Shown: piece by piece, positions 1 to 9,153 of the stretch | How positions within the stretch are numbered: the first letter of the stretch is position 1 | How the letters are laid out: each line of letters begins with the position of its first letter | DNA from: CAVUWL01 sp963787415 | GTDB taxonomy: Bacteria; Actinomycetota; Thermoleophilia; Solirubrobacterales; 70-9 | Direction: 5' to 3' | Length of the DNA: 64,000 nucleotides | NCBI GenBank assembly: GCA_963787415.1 | Contig: CAWBCO010000002.1 | Coordinates: 248,001-312,000 of the forward strand | Notes under the pieces: model-generated | Told to the model about the DNA's origin: nothing | The model's database searches: none | What the model saw: the letters and a program-made list of their open reading frames with translations, nothing else | Translations under genes and position numbers: made by a program

Positions 1-225
1 GAGCTCTATCTCGGCCACGCCGACAATGACCAGAGCATGACCCCGGAGCATGTAGCAACACTCGAGCAAGCCCTCGAGGAGGCCGAAGTGCGATTTCGTT
101 CAGAGCTCTACGAGGGCGCCGCCCACGGTTACACGATGAGCGATACCGCCGCCTACGATGAGGCTGCGGCCGAGCGACATTTCTCCGAGTTATTCGCGCT
201 GCTGGATAGGACGATCGGCGGCTGA
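1..225 (+). CDS. dienelactone hydrolase family protein, C-terminal part
   Basis: The reading frame is open from the first base of the window and ends in TGA, so the 5' part lies outside. The 74 visible residues match the C-terminal end of the dienelactone hydrolase (carboxymethylenebutenolidase) alpha/beta-hydrolase family. They hold an Asp-rich segment after a beta strand (LYLGHADND), which would supply the catalytic acid, and the His of the triad in GAAHGYTM. The end then has the usual amphipathic helix (AAAERHFSELFALLDR). The nucleophile Cys/Ser would be in the missing part, so the substrate cannot be judged. These enzymes open lactone rings in aromatic degradation, but many family members have other ester substrates. 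Confidence 0.8.
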   Translation, partial: ELYLGHADNDQSMTPEHVATLEQALEEAEVRFRSELYEGAAHGYTMSDTAAYDEAAAERHFSELFALLDRTIGG

Positions 226-348
226 CGATGACTTCCCAACAGAGCGGTGGAACGCTTTCTGCGCTCGCAGACCACACTCACGGCTTTCATGGGCCAGCCG
301 CGCGCGACTTCGACGCGCCCCGGTCTCAGTCATAGAGAAATCGCCGTC

Positions 349-3258
349 TCAGCCGCCGAGAAGCGCGGCGGGTAGGTTCCTGCCGGGAACTTCGTCCGGC
401 CGGTAGATCTTCGGGTCGCCCGGGTACGCCGTCTTCCAATCATGCGCGGAGTACCAGTCGAAGCGGTTTAGAAGCACCGACTTGGCCGAGTCCGGTTTAC
501 CCCGCAGCCCACTGAAAGCCTGCTGATGCTTCCAGCTAATCCAGGCCTTGTACGTAGTCTGCATCGACGCTGGCACCGCGCCCTCGACAGGCCCACCACT
601 CGGTGCCACCGCCGTCGAGGAGTAACCCGCTACGCCGAGCGTCAGCGGGATTTTGTTGGGAACGGCCGTATAGGTTGAGAAGTTCGGCCTTTCGGTGAAA
701 GCCCCGTACATCGGCTCGGCCGCGTAGTCCTCTTGGTTCATCGGCTTGATCCCGAGGATCTGCTCGACCGTGCGAACCATGTTGGGCTGCGTTGCGTATT
801 CGTCGTCGACGCCGCCCTTGGAGTATGGACTGATCACGAACGCCGGTCCGCGATGCCCGTCTACATGGTCGACTCCATTCTGCGTGTCGTCCTCGGCGCC
901 GAAGATCGCCGATTCCTTCCATACTTTGCTGTGGGAGATCGTGTCCACGATCCGGCCAATCGCGAGGTCGTTGTCGGCCACCTGGGCGACCGGGTCCGGC
1001 GCGCCACCGGTGTGGTCATCGGGCAGCCAGATCAGCGTCAGGTCGGGAACAGCGTTGCTTCCTTCCTCGTGTTCGAATTCGGACTTCCAGATGTCGAACC
1101 GGTACTGATCGGGGATTTCGAGGTCAAATCTTGGGTAGTTGTGGTCGGTGATTTCATTCAGCGACGGGATGTCGGAGCTGGTCTGGTATTCGTTGATCGG
1201 GATCGGCAGCGGCCCTTTCTTCTTACCTTCGAGGATCTGTGAGTCTTCGTACCATTCTTTCCAGTCGCCGCCCTTGCCGGGTCCAGTTATGTAGCGGTTG
1301 TACTCTCCGAAGACCCTAACGCTCAGCCCCGCCCTCTCGGCCGCATTCCAGAGGAAGCCATCACGCTGGTAGGCGAGCGCGTCGCCGCCTTCTGCGGGGT
1401 AGGAGCGATAGAAGGCGCCAAACTCCTTTTCGATGTAGTCGTTGGCCTCGGCCTGCACGATCCAGTTGTGCCCGTCGGCTGACAGCGTGGGCTCATCGTA
1501 GAAGTTGTCGAGGTCGCCAAACCGCTTGGCGAGTGCGTGTTGGTTGGGAGTGATCTCTTCGCCGAACTGTGCGAGTTCGGGATCACCGTTGCCCTCGCCA
1601 AGATCGCCAAGCACCTGATCGTAAGTCCGGTTCTCCTTGACGATTACAAAGATGTGTTTGATCGGTGAACGCCCGCCGCTCCTCCTCGGGATCACGTTCG
1701 GCACGCTGTCCCCCGCGCCATCGTTGATCGCGGGGACGTTGTTCCAATCGTTGTCGGTGAAGACGGTTTTGGTGTCCTGCGCCAGTTCACCTTCGGAGGG
1801 CATCTTGAACGTGGTTACGGTACCGGTCTCATCGTAAGTGTTATAGCCCTTGGCGCATTCGGTGGCCGGTGAAGTTTCCGGACCCTTGCAGATCTTCGCC
1901 TGCGGGCCACGGTCCCCGATACCCCTGGCGTTGGTGACCACCACCTTCCCAGCCCCAAGTGCCGGGTCGGGCTGCACCCCTACGGGGTACCAGTCGGTCG
2001 GCAGCAGACCCTCGAACTCGAGCGGCCTTGTGATACCTCCGCGCCCCCAGTGCCAATGCCCGTGCCCGTGCGCATGTTCTCTCGTGAGGCCTTTGTAACC
2101 GTAGACGGCGATCGCATTATCGCGGCCGATGCTAACCAGCACATGGTCGGGATCGGGCATCGTGATCGCGTTCGCATAGCTGCCCACCTTGGCGCCCGGC
2201 AATGGGTTGGTGCTCACCGTCTGCACGACGCTGTTGGTCGCCGTGTTGATCATCGAGATGCTGTCGTCGTTGGAGTTGGCGACGAACAACGCCGGGCCGT
2301 CCTGGTAAAGCGCCGTCGGCTCGAGTCCGACCGGGATTTCCTGTTCCTGCTTGGCCGTGGTGAGATTGACGACGGAGACCGTGCCAGTCGTCGCAGCTCC
2401 GGTGACCGGACTGGAGACGATCGGCGTCCCGTCGGAGAGGTTGGTCGTTTCGCCCGCCCGCGCGGGGTGGCCGCCCTCGTTTGAGACATAGGCTGTGTTG
2501 CCGTCCAGCACGACCTGACGGGGCGCGTTGCCGACGGGGATTTCCTTTTCGACTTCGTCCGTCGAGGTGTTGATCACGCCGAGCGCATTCGATCCGTTCA
2601 GGGCGACGTAGAGCTTGCTTCCATCAGGCGAGAGCGCCATGCCCGAGGGCTCGGCTTCGCCGGGGTGGGTCGCTTGGGTGCTGTATTCGGGAGCGGGACC
2701 GTTTGCGGCCTTCGGCATCGTGATGATGGTTTTTCCCGACACCATGCCGGTTTCCGGGTCGACTGTGAACTTGGCGATGTCGCCCGTCTGGGGGACCCAG
2801 AGCGTCTTTCCGTCCGGTGAGTAGAACGGACCGTCGGCCGCGACCTCTTCGCCCGGTTCTCCAGCCGCGGGATCCAGGGTGTTGGGGTAGACGCCTTCTT
2901 CCTGAACGATCTTGCCCGTCTTGAGGTCGAAGATCGTCAGGTAGCCAGTGAACTCATTCCAGGTCAGCGCGGCCATGTATTCGCCGTTGGGGCTCAGCGT
3001 ACTCGACTCGATCCGACCGTTCGGATCCTCGATCCTGGTCCCGATCGAGGAGATCCACTGGTTCGTGGGCAGCAGCAGCGCACCGTTGTAGGTCTGGCCG
3101 ACTTCCTCGCTGCCAAACGGGTTGAAACCGCCGATTGCAGCCGAGGCGCCACCCACAACCGCCAGGAAGGCGACGAGGAGAACCGCGACTGCACCCAGGC
3201 GCCTGCGCCGAACACTCAGTCGCTTACGAGGTGTACGAATTGGAAACTTGCTGGCCAT
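349..3258 (-). CDS. secreted phosphoesterase with N-terminal beta-propeller
   Basis: Predicted 969-residue exported protein. An Arg-rich N-terminus is followed by one hydrophobic segment (about residues 20-42), a signal peptide or membrane anchor. Residues about 45-430 carry repeated YVTN/SMP-30-like beta-propeller blades (PVGNAPRQVVLDG and PVGLEPTALYQDG give the repeat rhythm). From about residue 530 there is a phosphoesterase domain of the phospholipase C / acid phosphatase AcpA type, starting IKHIFVIVKENRTYDQ, with conserved blocks ADGHNW and VDGHRGPAFVISPY; the Glu-Asn-Arg stretch is typical of metal and phosphate binding here. A strong GAGGAGG ribosome binding site lies about 8 bases before the ATG. 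Substrate unknown: phospholipid or another phosphoester. The gene stands alone, divergent from an ABC transporter. Confidence 0.87.
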   Translation of the reverse strand: MASKFPIRTPRKRLSVRRRRLGAVAVLLVAFLAVVGGASAAIGGFNPFGSEEVGQTYNGALLLPTNQWISSIGTRIEDPNGRIESSTLSPNGEYMAALTWNEFTGYLTIFDLKTGKIVQEEGVYPNTLDPAAGEPGEEVAADGPFYSPDGKTLWVPQTGDIAKFTVDPETGMVSGKTIITMPKAANGPAPEYSTQATHPGEAEPSGMALSPDGSKLYVALNGSNALGVINTSTDEVEKEIPVGNAPRQVVLDGNTAYVSNEGGHPARAGETTNLSDGTPIVSSPVTGAATTGTVSVVNLTTAKQEQEIPVGLEPTALYQDGPALFVANSNDDSISMINTATNSVVQTVSTNPLPGAKVGSYANAITMPDPDHVLVSIGRDNAIAVYGYKGLTREHAHGHGHWHWGRGGITRPLEFEGLLPTDWYPVGVQPDPALGAGKVVVTNARGIGDRGPQAKICKGPETSPATECAKGYNTYDETGTVTTFKMPSEGELAQDTKTVFTDNDWNNVPAINDGAGDSVPNVIPRRSGGRSPIKHIFVIVKENRTYDQVLGDLGEGNGDPELAQFGEEITPNQHALAKRFGDLDNFYDEPTLSADGHNWIVQAEANDYIEKEFGAFYRSYPAEGGDALAYQRDGFLWNAAERAGLSVRVFGEYNRYITGPGKGGDWKEWYEDSQILEGKKKGPLPIPINEYQTSSDIPSLNEITDHNYPRFDLEIPDQYRFDIWKSEFEHEEGSNAVPDLTLIWLPDDHTGGAPDPVAQVADNDLAIGRIVDTISHSKVWKESAIFGAEDDTQNGVDHVDGHRGPAFVISPYSKGGVDDEYATQPNMVRTVEQILGIKPMNQEDYAAEPMYGAFTERPNFSTYTAVPNKIPLTLGVAGYSSTAVAPSGGPVEGAVPASMQTTYKAWISWKHQQAFSGLRGKPDSAKSVLLNRFDWYSAHDWKTAYPGDPKIYRPDEVPGRNLPAALLGG

Positions 3259-3494
3259 AGGTGGTCGCCTCCTCGTGTAGACGCGTGGTCTCGACTGTGA
3301 TCAGCGGGCCAAACCGGTGCGGTGCTGATTCGAAATCACCGTACCGGCGACCAAGGTGCCGCGGTTACCAGATGGTGAAAAGTCGTGTGAAAATTTCGCA
3401 TCGTTAGTGTGACTGTTACGTACCCTTTACAAACTGCTCACCGCATTCACAGGAGCGTTACACCCGCGTCCCCGGCTCCCCGTACGTTTCGCGC

Positions 3495-4454
3495 GTGGAT
3501 GCGGTCCGAGCGAGCGGATTGGTCAAGCGTTTTGGAGCGATCACCGCGGTCGACGGCGTCGACATTGCTGTCGCGCCAGGACAAGTGCGGGGCCTACTCG
3601 GACCCAACGGCGCGGGCAAGACGACGCTGCTTCGAATGCTGTTCGGATTGATCAACCCCGACGCGGGCACCGTCGAGCTGCTGGGGCGCGCGTTTGACGG
3701 GCTCGGCGGCGAGGCCACCCAGGAAGTGGGTGGGTTCGTCGAGGAGCCCGCCTTCTACCCGTACCTGTCCGGAGCCGCCAACCTCTCCCTGCTGGCGAGG
3801 CTGGACGGCGGCCCGACCGTGGCCGCGGTCAAGGACGCTCTCGCCCGCGTCGACCTGAAGAAACGGGGCGATGATCGCGTGGCCGGCTATTCGACCGGGA
3901 TGCGCCAGCGGCTTGGGCTCGCGGCCGCGCTGCTGCGCTCACCGCGTCTGCTGCTGCTCGACGAGCCGACCAGCGGGCTCGATCCGGCGGGAACGCAGGC
4001 GGTCGCATCGCTGGTGCGCGAGCTGGCCGCCGAGGGCGTCGCGGTGCTGCTCTCCAGCCATCAGATCGGGGAGCTTGAGCGGGTGTGCGACGCCTACACC
4101 GTGATGCGCGAGGGGCGCGTCGTCTGGGACGGCTCGGCCGCGCAGCTGATCGCGCAGGCTCCGACGTCGACATACACGCTTGCGACCAGCGACGACGAGC
4201 AGGCGCTCCGCGTCGCCGAAGACCACACCGGAGTGCGGACCGGTCGCTCGCGCTGGGGAGATCTCGCGCTCGCCGTCGAACCGGACCGCCTGGACGAGTT
4301 CGTGTTGGCGCTAGGAGATGCGCGTGTGGCGATCCGGCGCCTCGACCTGCTCGTCAGCCCCCTGGAGACGATGTTCTTCGCTCTCACCTCCGACGGCGCC
4401 CCACTCGACGGACTGGGGCCGGAGGAGCTGGCCGAGGCGGTGCTGGCCGGCTGA
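3495..4454 (+). CDS. ABC transporter ATP-binding protein
   Basis: 319-residue ATPase of an ABC-2-type exporter. Walker A GPNGAGKTT is at residues 36-44, the signature YSTGMRQRLGLA near 135, Walker B LLLLDEPTSGLD near 152, and the H-loop SSHQ near 178. A C-terminal extension of about 90 residues is usual in the DrrA/CcmA-like subgroup. The start is GTG at 3495. Its stop overlaps the ATG of the next gene (ATGA), so ATPase and permease are translationally coupled and form one exporter. Cargo is not indicated: drug, lipid or peptide export are all possible. Confidence 0.93.
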   Translation: MDAVRASGLVKRFGAITAVDGVDIAVAPGQVRGLLGPNGAGKTTLLRMLFGLINPDAGTVELLGRAFDGLGGEATQEVGGFVEEPAFYPYLSGAANLSLLARLDGGPTVAAVKDALARVDLKKRGDDRVAGYSTGMRQRLGLAAALLRSPRLLLLDEPTSGLDPAGTQAVASLVRELAAEGVAVLLSSHQIGELERVCDAYTVMREGRVVWDGSAAQLIAQAPTSTYTLATSDDEQALRVAEDHTGVRTGRSRWGDLALAVEPDRLDEFVLALGDARVAIRRLDLLVSPLETMFFALTSDGAPLDGLGPEELAEAVLAG

Positions 4455-5800
4455 TGAGCCCGATCGCAACCGAAGCGGCCATGGACGCTGCCTCGCTGAC
4501 ACTCGGCGGGGAGGACCGCGTCTGGAACGCCTTTCGGACAGAGTTGCAGAAGCTGGGCGCCCAGCTGATCAGCCGACTGCTGGTGATCGTCTGCATCGTC
4601 GGCCCGTTCGCATTCGCGGCGGTGCTGAAGGTGCAGAGCAGCACTCCCTCAGACGCGCTGTTCGGAGTTTGGGTGCACTCCTCTGGATTCGCGGTCTCGC
4701 TCGTGATCCTCGCCTTCGCCGGGAACTGGGGGTTGCCGGTGATCGCCGGGCTGCTAGGCGGCGACCTGTTCGCCTCAGAGGATCGGCACGGGACTTGGAA
4801 GATGATCCTTACCCGCTCCTGCACCCGGAGCGATCTCTACATCGCCAAGCTTCTCGCCGCCGGATCGCTCACCATCGCACTTACCCTGCTGCTGGCGTTC
4901 TCGAGCCTGGTCGCAGGGACCCTGTTCATGGGCGCGCACTCGCTGGTTGACCTGAGCGGTGTACCCACCCCCCCTGGAAAACTGCTTGCCCTGACGCTGC
5001 TCAGCTGGATCCTGTGTCTGCTGCCGGCGCTTGCCTACACAAGCGTCGCGATCCTGTTCTCGGTCGCCACGCGCAACGGGATAGTCGGGGTGCTTAGCCC
5101 GCTGTTCTTGGCGCTACTCACCCAGCTGCTGGACCTGATTGGCAAGGGCGTGATCGTACATCTGCTCCTGATCGGATCGGCGTTCGCTGGCTGGCACGGC
5201 CTGTTCACTACCCACCGCTTCTACGGCCCCCTCGTGATCTCGAGCCTGGTGAGCGTCGCCTGGATCGCCGTTTGCATCACCGCGAGCTGGAGGATCCTCA
5301 GACGCCGCGACTTCCTGGGGAGCGCGGTAAACCGCGCTCCGGACTGGCGCACCCCGATCCGGGCGGTAGCCATCACCGCTGCGCTCGTCGCGGTGCTCGC
5401 CCTGCTCGCCAACGTCGGTCCCACCGCAGACACGGACCACCGCCTGAGTGCAGCCATCGGAGAAGAGTTCAACAACCTGACGCTTCTGCAGCAGAAGCTG
5501 ATCGGGCGGCAAGTTCCGGCCGAAGCAAAGCTCGACGTCCTCCCCAACTGCAACCGCCGGGCCACGAAGGCGGTGGGGCCGGGGGACTGGAACTGCAGCC
5601 TCAACGTCTACCTGCCGCAGGCGCATGCGGTGCCGTTTAACGCGACCTCCGTCGAGTATGACGTGAGCGTGGAATCCGACGGCTGCTACAAGGCCCAGTC
5701 TCCGCCCGCGTTCATCGGCGGTCCGACGATGCTCGCCGCCCACGAGCACAGTGTCACCAACCCGCTGTACATCGTTTACGGATGCTTTAACACCCTCTGA
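4454..5800 (+). CDS. ABC-2-type transporter permease
   Basis: The chosen start, ATG at 4454, overlaps the stop of the ATPase gene by one base; the same frame is open farther upstream, but only inside the ATPase gene. The 448-residue product has about seven hydrophobic segments (for example LLVIVCIVGPFAFAAVL and AVAITAALVAVLALLANVG). It then has an unusual tail of about 120 residues that looks soluble and extracytoplasmic, with four Cys residues (LPNCNRR, WNCSLNVYL, SDGCYKAQ, VYGCFNTL) that could form two disulphides. It pairs with the upstream ATPase. The Cys-containing tail is more than the channel needs and may bind cargo or a surface partner; that is inference. Confidence 0.88.
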   Translation: MSPIATEAAMDAASLTLGGEDRVWNAFRTELQKLGAQLISRLLVIVCIVGPFAFAAVLKVQSSTPSDALFGVWVHSSGFAVSLVILAFAGNWGLPVIAGLLGGDLFASEDRHGTWKMILTRSCTRSDLYIAKLLAAGSLTIALTLLLAFSSLVAGTLFMGAHSLVDLSGVPTPPGKLLALTLLSWILCLLPALAYTSVAILFSVATRNGIVGVLSPLFLALLTQLLDLIGKGVIVHLLLIGSAFAGWHGLFTTHRFYGPLVISSLVSVAWIAVCITASWRILRRRDFLGSAVNRAPDWRTPIRAVAITAALVAVLALLANVGPTADTDHRLSAAIGEEFNNLTLLQQKLIGRQVPAEAKLDVLPNCNRRATKAVGPGDWNCSLNVYLPQAHAVPFNATSVEYDVSVESDGCYKAQSPPAFIGGPTMLAAHEHSVTNPLYIVYGCFNTL

Positions 5801-6348
5801 GTCCGTAGCAGCCAGTCTCGTGGCCTGAGCGCCACCAGGGCTTGCATTACCTTGCCGGCTACATTGTCGGCCGGATACGCAGTTTGTTTCCCCGCCTGGC
5901 GTACTACCAAGCGTCGGGACCGGGTGCCGCCAGCGTTCCGCCTCAACCCGGACCGATAATGCGCTCCGTGGTCGGCGGGCACTGTCGCTCGGCGTGTTTA
6001 TGATCGTTACTCGGCGTTGCTCGAGTGCTCCCCTTGGGCGAAGACCAAAAAACGCGCCGGGCCCACTCGTGCGGCTACATTCCCGATTCCGATCGGGTTG
6101 CGCTCGCCGAGGTCCTCAAGGTTCAAGGGCATCCACCCCCCAGGATCCTGACCCTACCAAGCCCTAGCAGTGCGGAAGCCGAGAGTCTGTAAGCGAGCCA
6201 CCTGACCATCGTCAGATGGGGAATCACGAATGACGTCCGTTGGGCCCTTGAGGAAGCCCAAATCCTGCGGCGCCGATTGCTGATTGGGTCTGCAACGGGG
6301 ATACTTTTGGATCTGATCGGCTTATCGACGATCGGTGATCATCTGTGG
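5801..6348. other. gene-free stretch between ABC permease and oxidoreductase operon
   Basis: About 550 bases with no ORF of protein-like composition on either strand. A short minus-strand frame at 5776-5982 is low-complexity and basic and overlaps the permease end. I see no RNA gene or clear terminator; the ECF41-type promoter described separately begins right after it. Confidence 0.6.
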
Positions 6349-6375
6349 TGTCACAAATCGGCAGGCTGTTGCGTC
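6349..6375 (+). promoter_or_regulatory. ECF41-type sigma factor promoter
   Basis: TGTCACA (6349-6355), exactly 16 bases, then CGTC (6372-6375). This is identical to the ECF41 promoter consensus as I recall it (TGTCACA-N16-CGTC). It sits directly before the oxidoreductase gene that is followed by an ECF41-like sigma gene, the arrangement known for this group. Transcription would start about 6-9 bases after CGTC, at or next to the ATG at 6384, giving a leaderless mRNA. Confidence 0.8.
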
Positions 6376-6383
6376 TAATGGAC

Positions 6384-7583
6384 ATGATCTCTCCCAAAAC
6401 AGCAATAGTCGTGGGCGGTGGGCCCGCAGGGCTGGTCGCGGCCAGCGAGCTGGCCGAGGCCGGCGTTACAACGACCCTGCTCGAGGCCAGCGCCAAGCTG
6501 GGCGGCCGAGCCGCCTCCGAGCGTCTCGAGGGGTTCGACTTAAACCAGGGTCCGCACGCCCTCTATGCGGGCGGACCGGCGATGCGCATATTGCGCACGA
6601 TGGGCATCGACCCACCGCGGTGGAACCCAGCCTCACACCGATCGGTGTTTGTGCGCGGCGGGAAGCCGGCGCGCCTACCGGGCGGATCTGTGGCGCTGAT
6701 GCGTTGGCTGCTCAGCGTCACACGCAGCCAGCCCGAGGATCTCTGCAAGCTCTCCGTCGCTGAGTGGTTGGAGCGGACCCTGCGCTCTGAGAGCACCCGG
6801 GCCAGCGCCGGGGCTCTGGTGCGGGTGACGACGTTCGTCGCCGACCACGATGTCATTAGTGCCGATGTGGCCGCCGGGCAGCTCAGGATCGGCCTCTTTC
6901 CCGGCGTCCGCTACCTGAAGGGTGGCTGGCAATGGCTGGTGGACGCCCTCGCCGCTCGGGCGGAGCACGAGGGCGCCACGGTGCGCACGGGAGCTGGCGT
7001 TCGAGCCGTGGATCGCGCGGCTGAGGGGTGGGTCGTGACGTTGGACGAGGAGACTCTGCACGCCGAGGTCTTGGTCATCGCCGCGGGCGGCCCCGACGCG
7101 TTCGCAAAGCTCCTGGGAGACCGATCGCCGACCCCGCCGGGGCCGGCCGCCGAGCTGAGCGTGCTCGACCTCGGGCTGAGGAGCCTGCCGCGAGGCGGCC
7201 GCAGGTTTGCGCTTGGCATCGATGCGCCCACCTACCTCTCCAGGCACTCTCCGCCCGATCATCGCGGCGGCGTTCTGCTTAGCCTCGCCAGCTATGCGCG
7301 GCAACCGCGCCCGGAGCTTGAGGCGATGGCCGACGTCGTGCAGCCAGGCTGGCGCCAGCGCACAACGCTGCAGCGGTTCCTTCCTCGTATGGTCGCCGTC
7401 TCTGCGATTCCGAGCCCGGCCGATGGCGGCCTTTCCGGGCGCCCAGAGATAGACCGCGGCGAGGGCCTGTACCTGGCCGGCGATTGGTTGGGGCCCGAGG
7501 GTTGGCTTGTTGACGCCGCGATATCCAGCGGCTACGCCGCCGCGGCAGCGGCCAAGCGGAGCTCGGTGCTTGCGACGGCATGA
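6384..7583 (+). CDS. FAD-dependent oxidoreductase (amine oxidase/desaturase-like), ECF41 partner
   Basis: 399-residue flavoprotein. The N-terminal dinucleotide fold (AIVVGGGPAGLVAASELA), the following LLEASAKLGGRAAS and the C-terminal FAD motif GLYLAGDWLGPEG place it in the NAD(P)/FAD-dependent amine oxidase / phytoene desaturase superfamily. The frame is open back to 6345, but that start lies upstream of the promoter's -35; ATG 6378 would precede the likely transcription start, so ATG 6384 fits best and is probably leaderless. The sigma gene starts 19 bases after its stop, so both should be on one mRNA. In ECF41 systems the adjacent gene is often a carboxymuconolactone decarboxylase, oxidoreductase or epimerase; this is the oxidoreductase version. 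Substrate unknown. Confidence 0.9.
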   Translation: MISPKTAIVVGGGPAGLVAASELAEAGVTTTLLEASAKLGGRAASERLEGFDLNQGPHALYAGGPAMRILRTMGIDPPRWNPASHRSVFVRGGKPARLPGGSVALMRWLLSVTRSQPEDLCKLSVAEWLERTLRSESTRASAGALVRVTTFVADHDVISADVAAGQLRIGLFPGVRYLKGGWQWLVDALAARAEHEGATVRTGAGVRAVDRAAEGWVVTLDEETLHAEVLVIAAGGPDAFAKLLGDRSPTPPGPAAELSVLDLGLRSLPRGGRRFALGIDAPTYLSRHSPPDHRGGVLLSLASYARQPRPELEAMADVVQPGWRQRTTLQRFLPRMVAVSAIPSPADGGLSGRPEIDRGEGLYLAGDWLGPEGWLVDAAISSGYAAAAAAKRSSVLATA

Positions 7584-7602
7584 CGGCGGCGCTTGCGCTG
7601 AG

Positions 7603-8481
7603 ATGACAGGAGACAGCTTCGCCGCCTGCCGTCCGCGCCTTTTAGGTATCGCCTACGGAATGCTGGGTGAGCTCACCGAGGCCGAGGACATCGTCCAAGA
7701 CGCGTGGCTGCGTTGGGAGCGAGCCGACCGGGGCGCCATCGGCAACCCCGAGGCCTTCCTGGTCACGGTCACAACGCGGCTCGGCCTCGACCGCCTACGT
7801 ATGGCCCGTGCACGACGCGAGGTCTACGTCGGCCCCTGGCTACCGGAGCCGCTGGTCACCGACGCCGAGACCCCGGAGACAAAGGCGATCGAGGCCGAGC
7901 GACTCAACCTCGCTCTGCTGGGAGCACTGGAGCGCCTCAACCCGGCCGAGCGTGCCGTACTCGTCCTTCGCGACGTCTTTGACCTGGAGTACGCCGAGAT
8001 CGCAGACGCCCTCGACAAGACGCCGGCAAACGTCCGCCAGATCGCCAAACGCGCCCGCGACCACGCCGGAGATCCGAGCCGCAGGGGACGCGTCAGCCCA
8101 GAGGAGCGCCAGCGTCTCGCCGATGCCTTTCTGGCGGCTGCGGTCTCCGGGGACATCGATCGGATACGCGACCTCCTCGCAGCGGATGCCGTCATGTACT
8201 CAGACGGTGGCGGAGTCGTGAGCGCAGCACGCAAACCAATCTATGGCGCGAGCAAGATTGCGCGATTCATGGTCGGCGTGCAGCGCAAAGCCTCCTATCC
8301 AACCGATCCCATCTTCACCCGAGTGCTCGTCAACGGCGATCCTGGCGTCCGCATGGACAGCGTCGCCGACGGCTTTCTAAGCATTATCGCCATCGAGGTG
8401 GCTGGTGATGCCGTGCAAAGCATCCGCTTTTTCACAAACCCACAGCGATTCCCGGTCGCATTTCCCAAACGGGCCGAATAA
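7603..8481 (+). CDS. sigJ: ECF41-type RNA polymerase sigma factor (SigJ-like) with fused SnoaL-like domain
   Basis: 292 residues from ATG 7603; an in-frame GTG-type start 96 bases upstream would lie inside the oxidoreductase gene. Region 2 is at about residues 5-70 (EAEDIVQDAWLRW) and region 4 at about 100-160 (LNPAERAVLVLRDVFDLEY). The linker carries WLPEPL (79-84), a hallmark of group ECF41. The C-terminal 120 residues form a SnoaL/NTF2-like domain with SDGGGVV (about 200-206), matching the ECF41 DGGGK motif with Val in place of Lys, and FFTNPQRF, resembling NPDKL. In this group the fused domain replaces an anti-sigma factor. It very likely drives its own operon from the promoter at 6349. 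The changed Lys may alter regulation. Confidence 0.92.
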   Translation: MTGDSFAACRPRLLGIAYGMLGELTEAEDIVQDAWLRWERADRGAIGNPEAFLVTVTTRLGLDRLRMARARREVYVGPWLPEPLVTDAETPETKAIEAERLNLALLGALERLNPAERAVLVLRDVFDLEYAEIADALDKTPANVRQIAKRARDHAGDPSRRGRVSPEERQRLADAFLAAAVSGDIDRIRDLLAADAVMYSDGGGVVSAARKPIYGASKIARFMVGVQRKASYPTDPIFTRVLVNGDPGVRMDSVADGFLSIIAIEVAGDAVQSIRFFTNPQRFPVAFPKRAE

Positions 8482-9153
8482 AAGCCACGTTTTCGTCCTC
8501 GCACACCGTTCACGGCCAGAGGACGTTCGCAGGGGCACGACCTTCCACTTCCCTACGGGCGGCTTTGAAAGGCGCTCGGGCTGGCGCTTAAAGCGGCCCG
8601 AGACAAGAACGCCTCGATGCATGACGGCACGATCATCCGACAGGCAATCGAGACCAACGGCCTGGATGAGCTTCAGAATCCCAATAGTCCCGGTCCTGCT
8701 GGCGGCCGGTCGCAGGCTGTTTGAGAGCGACAGAGATTTCAACGAAAGCTGAAGCTCCTGCATGGTCATCGAGGTGCCCGGCGCGACACATCTCAAGTAT
8801 CGGGTGCCCAACTAGACAGCAAAGAAGGCATCAGCTGCAAGCGTCGGCGTCCGTATTACCGTCTTGCCCCAGCCGATCGATAATAAAAGCGCTGGAAAGC
8901 AGCGCCGTCTGCCCACGGTTCCTGTGGATGGCTAGAGCAAAATCTGCTGTGGGGTGAGGGCCGCCTTGCGACGGAAATGCCGAGCTCGGTAGTTGGCCCG
9001 GACTTGGGCGACAAGGGTTGTATTTGAACTTCTTCCTTGCCTTCTTCGCCTTGCACGCCGCCTTCGTCTTCACTTGCTGAGCCATCATCTTGCCGTTTTG
9101 GCCTGTGAATTCGACGTTGGAGACTGTCTGGGCAGGCTGGGAGCGCGCCAAAC
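8482..9153. other. gene-free stretch
   Basis: About 670 bases between the sigma gene and the convergent marR. Short frames exist (plus 8405-8752, minus 8831-9151) but they are composition shadows without motifs, ribosome binding sites or coupling. I see no RNA gene or repeat. It may hold decayed coding sequence. Confidence 0.5.

Noticed and set aside
4085..4453. Upstream extension of the ABC permease frame
   Set aside because: It lies inside the ATPase gene in another frame; ATG 4454 is coupled to the ATPase stop and starts a plausible cytoplasmic N-terminus.
8831..9151. 106-codon minus-strand ORF
   Set aside because: Lys-rich start but no motif, no ribosome binding site and no coupling; ends against marR.
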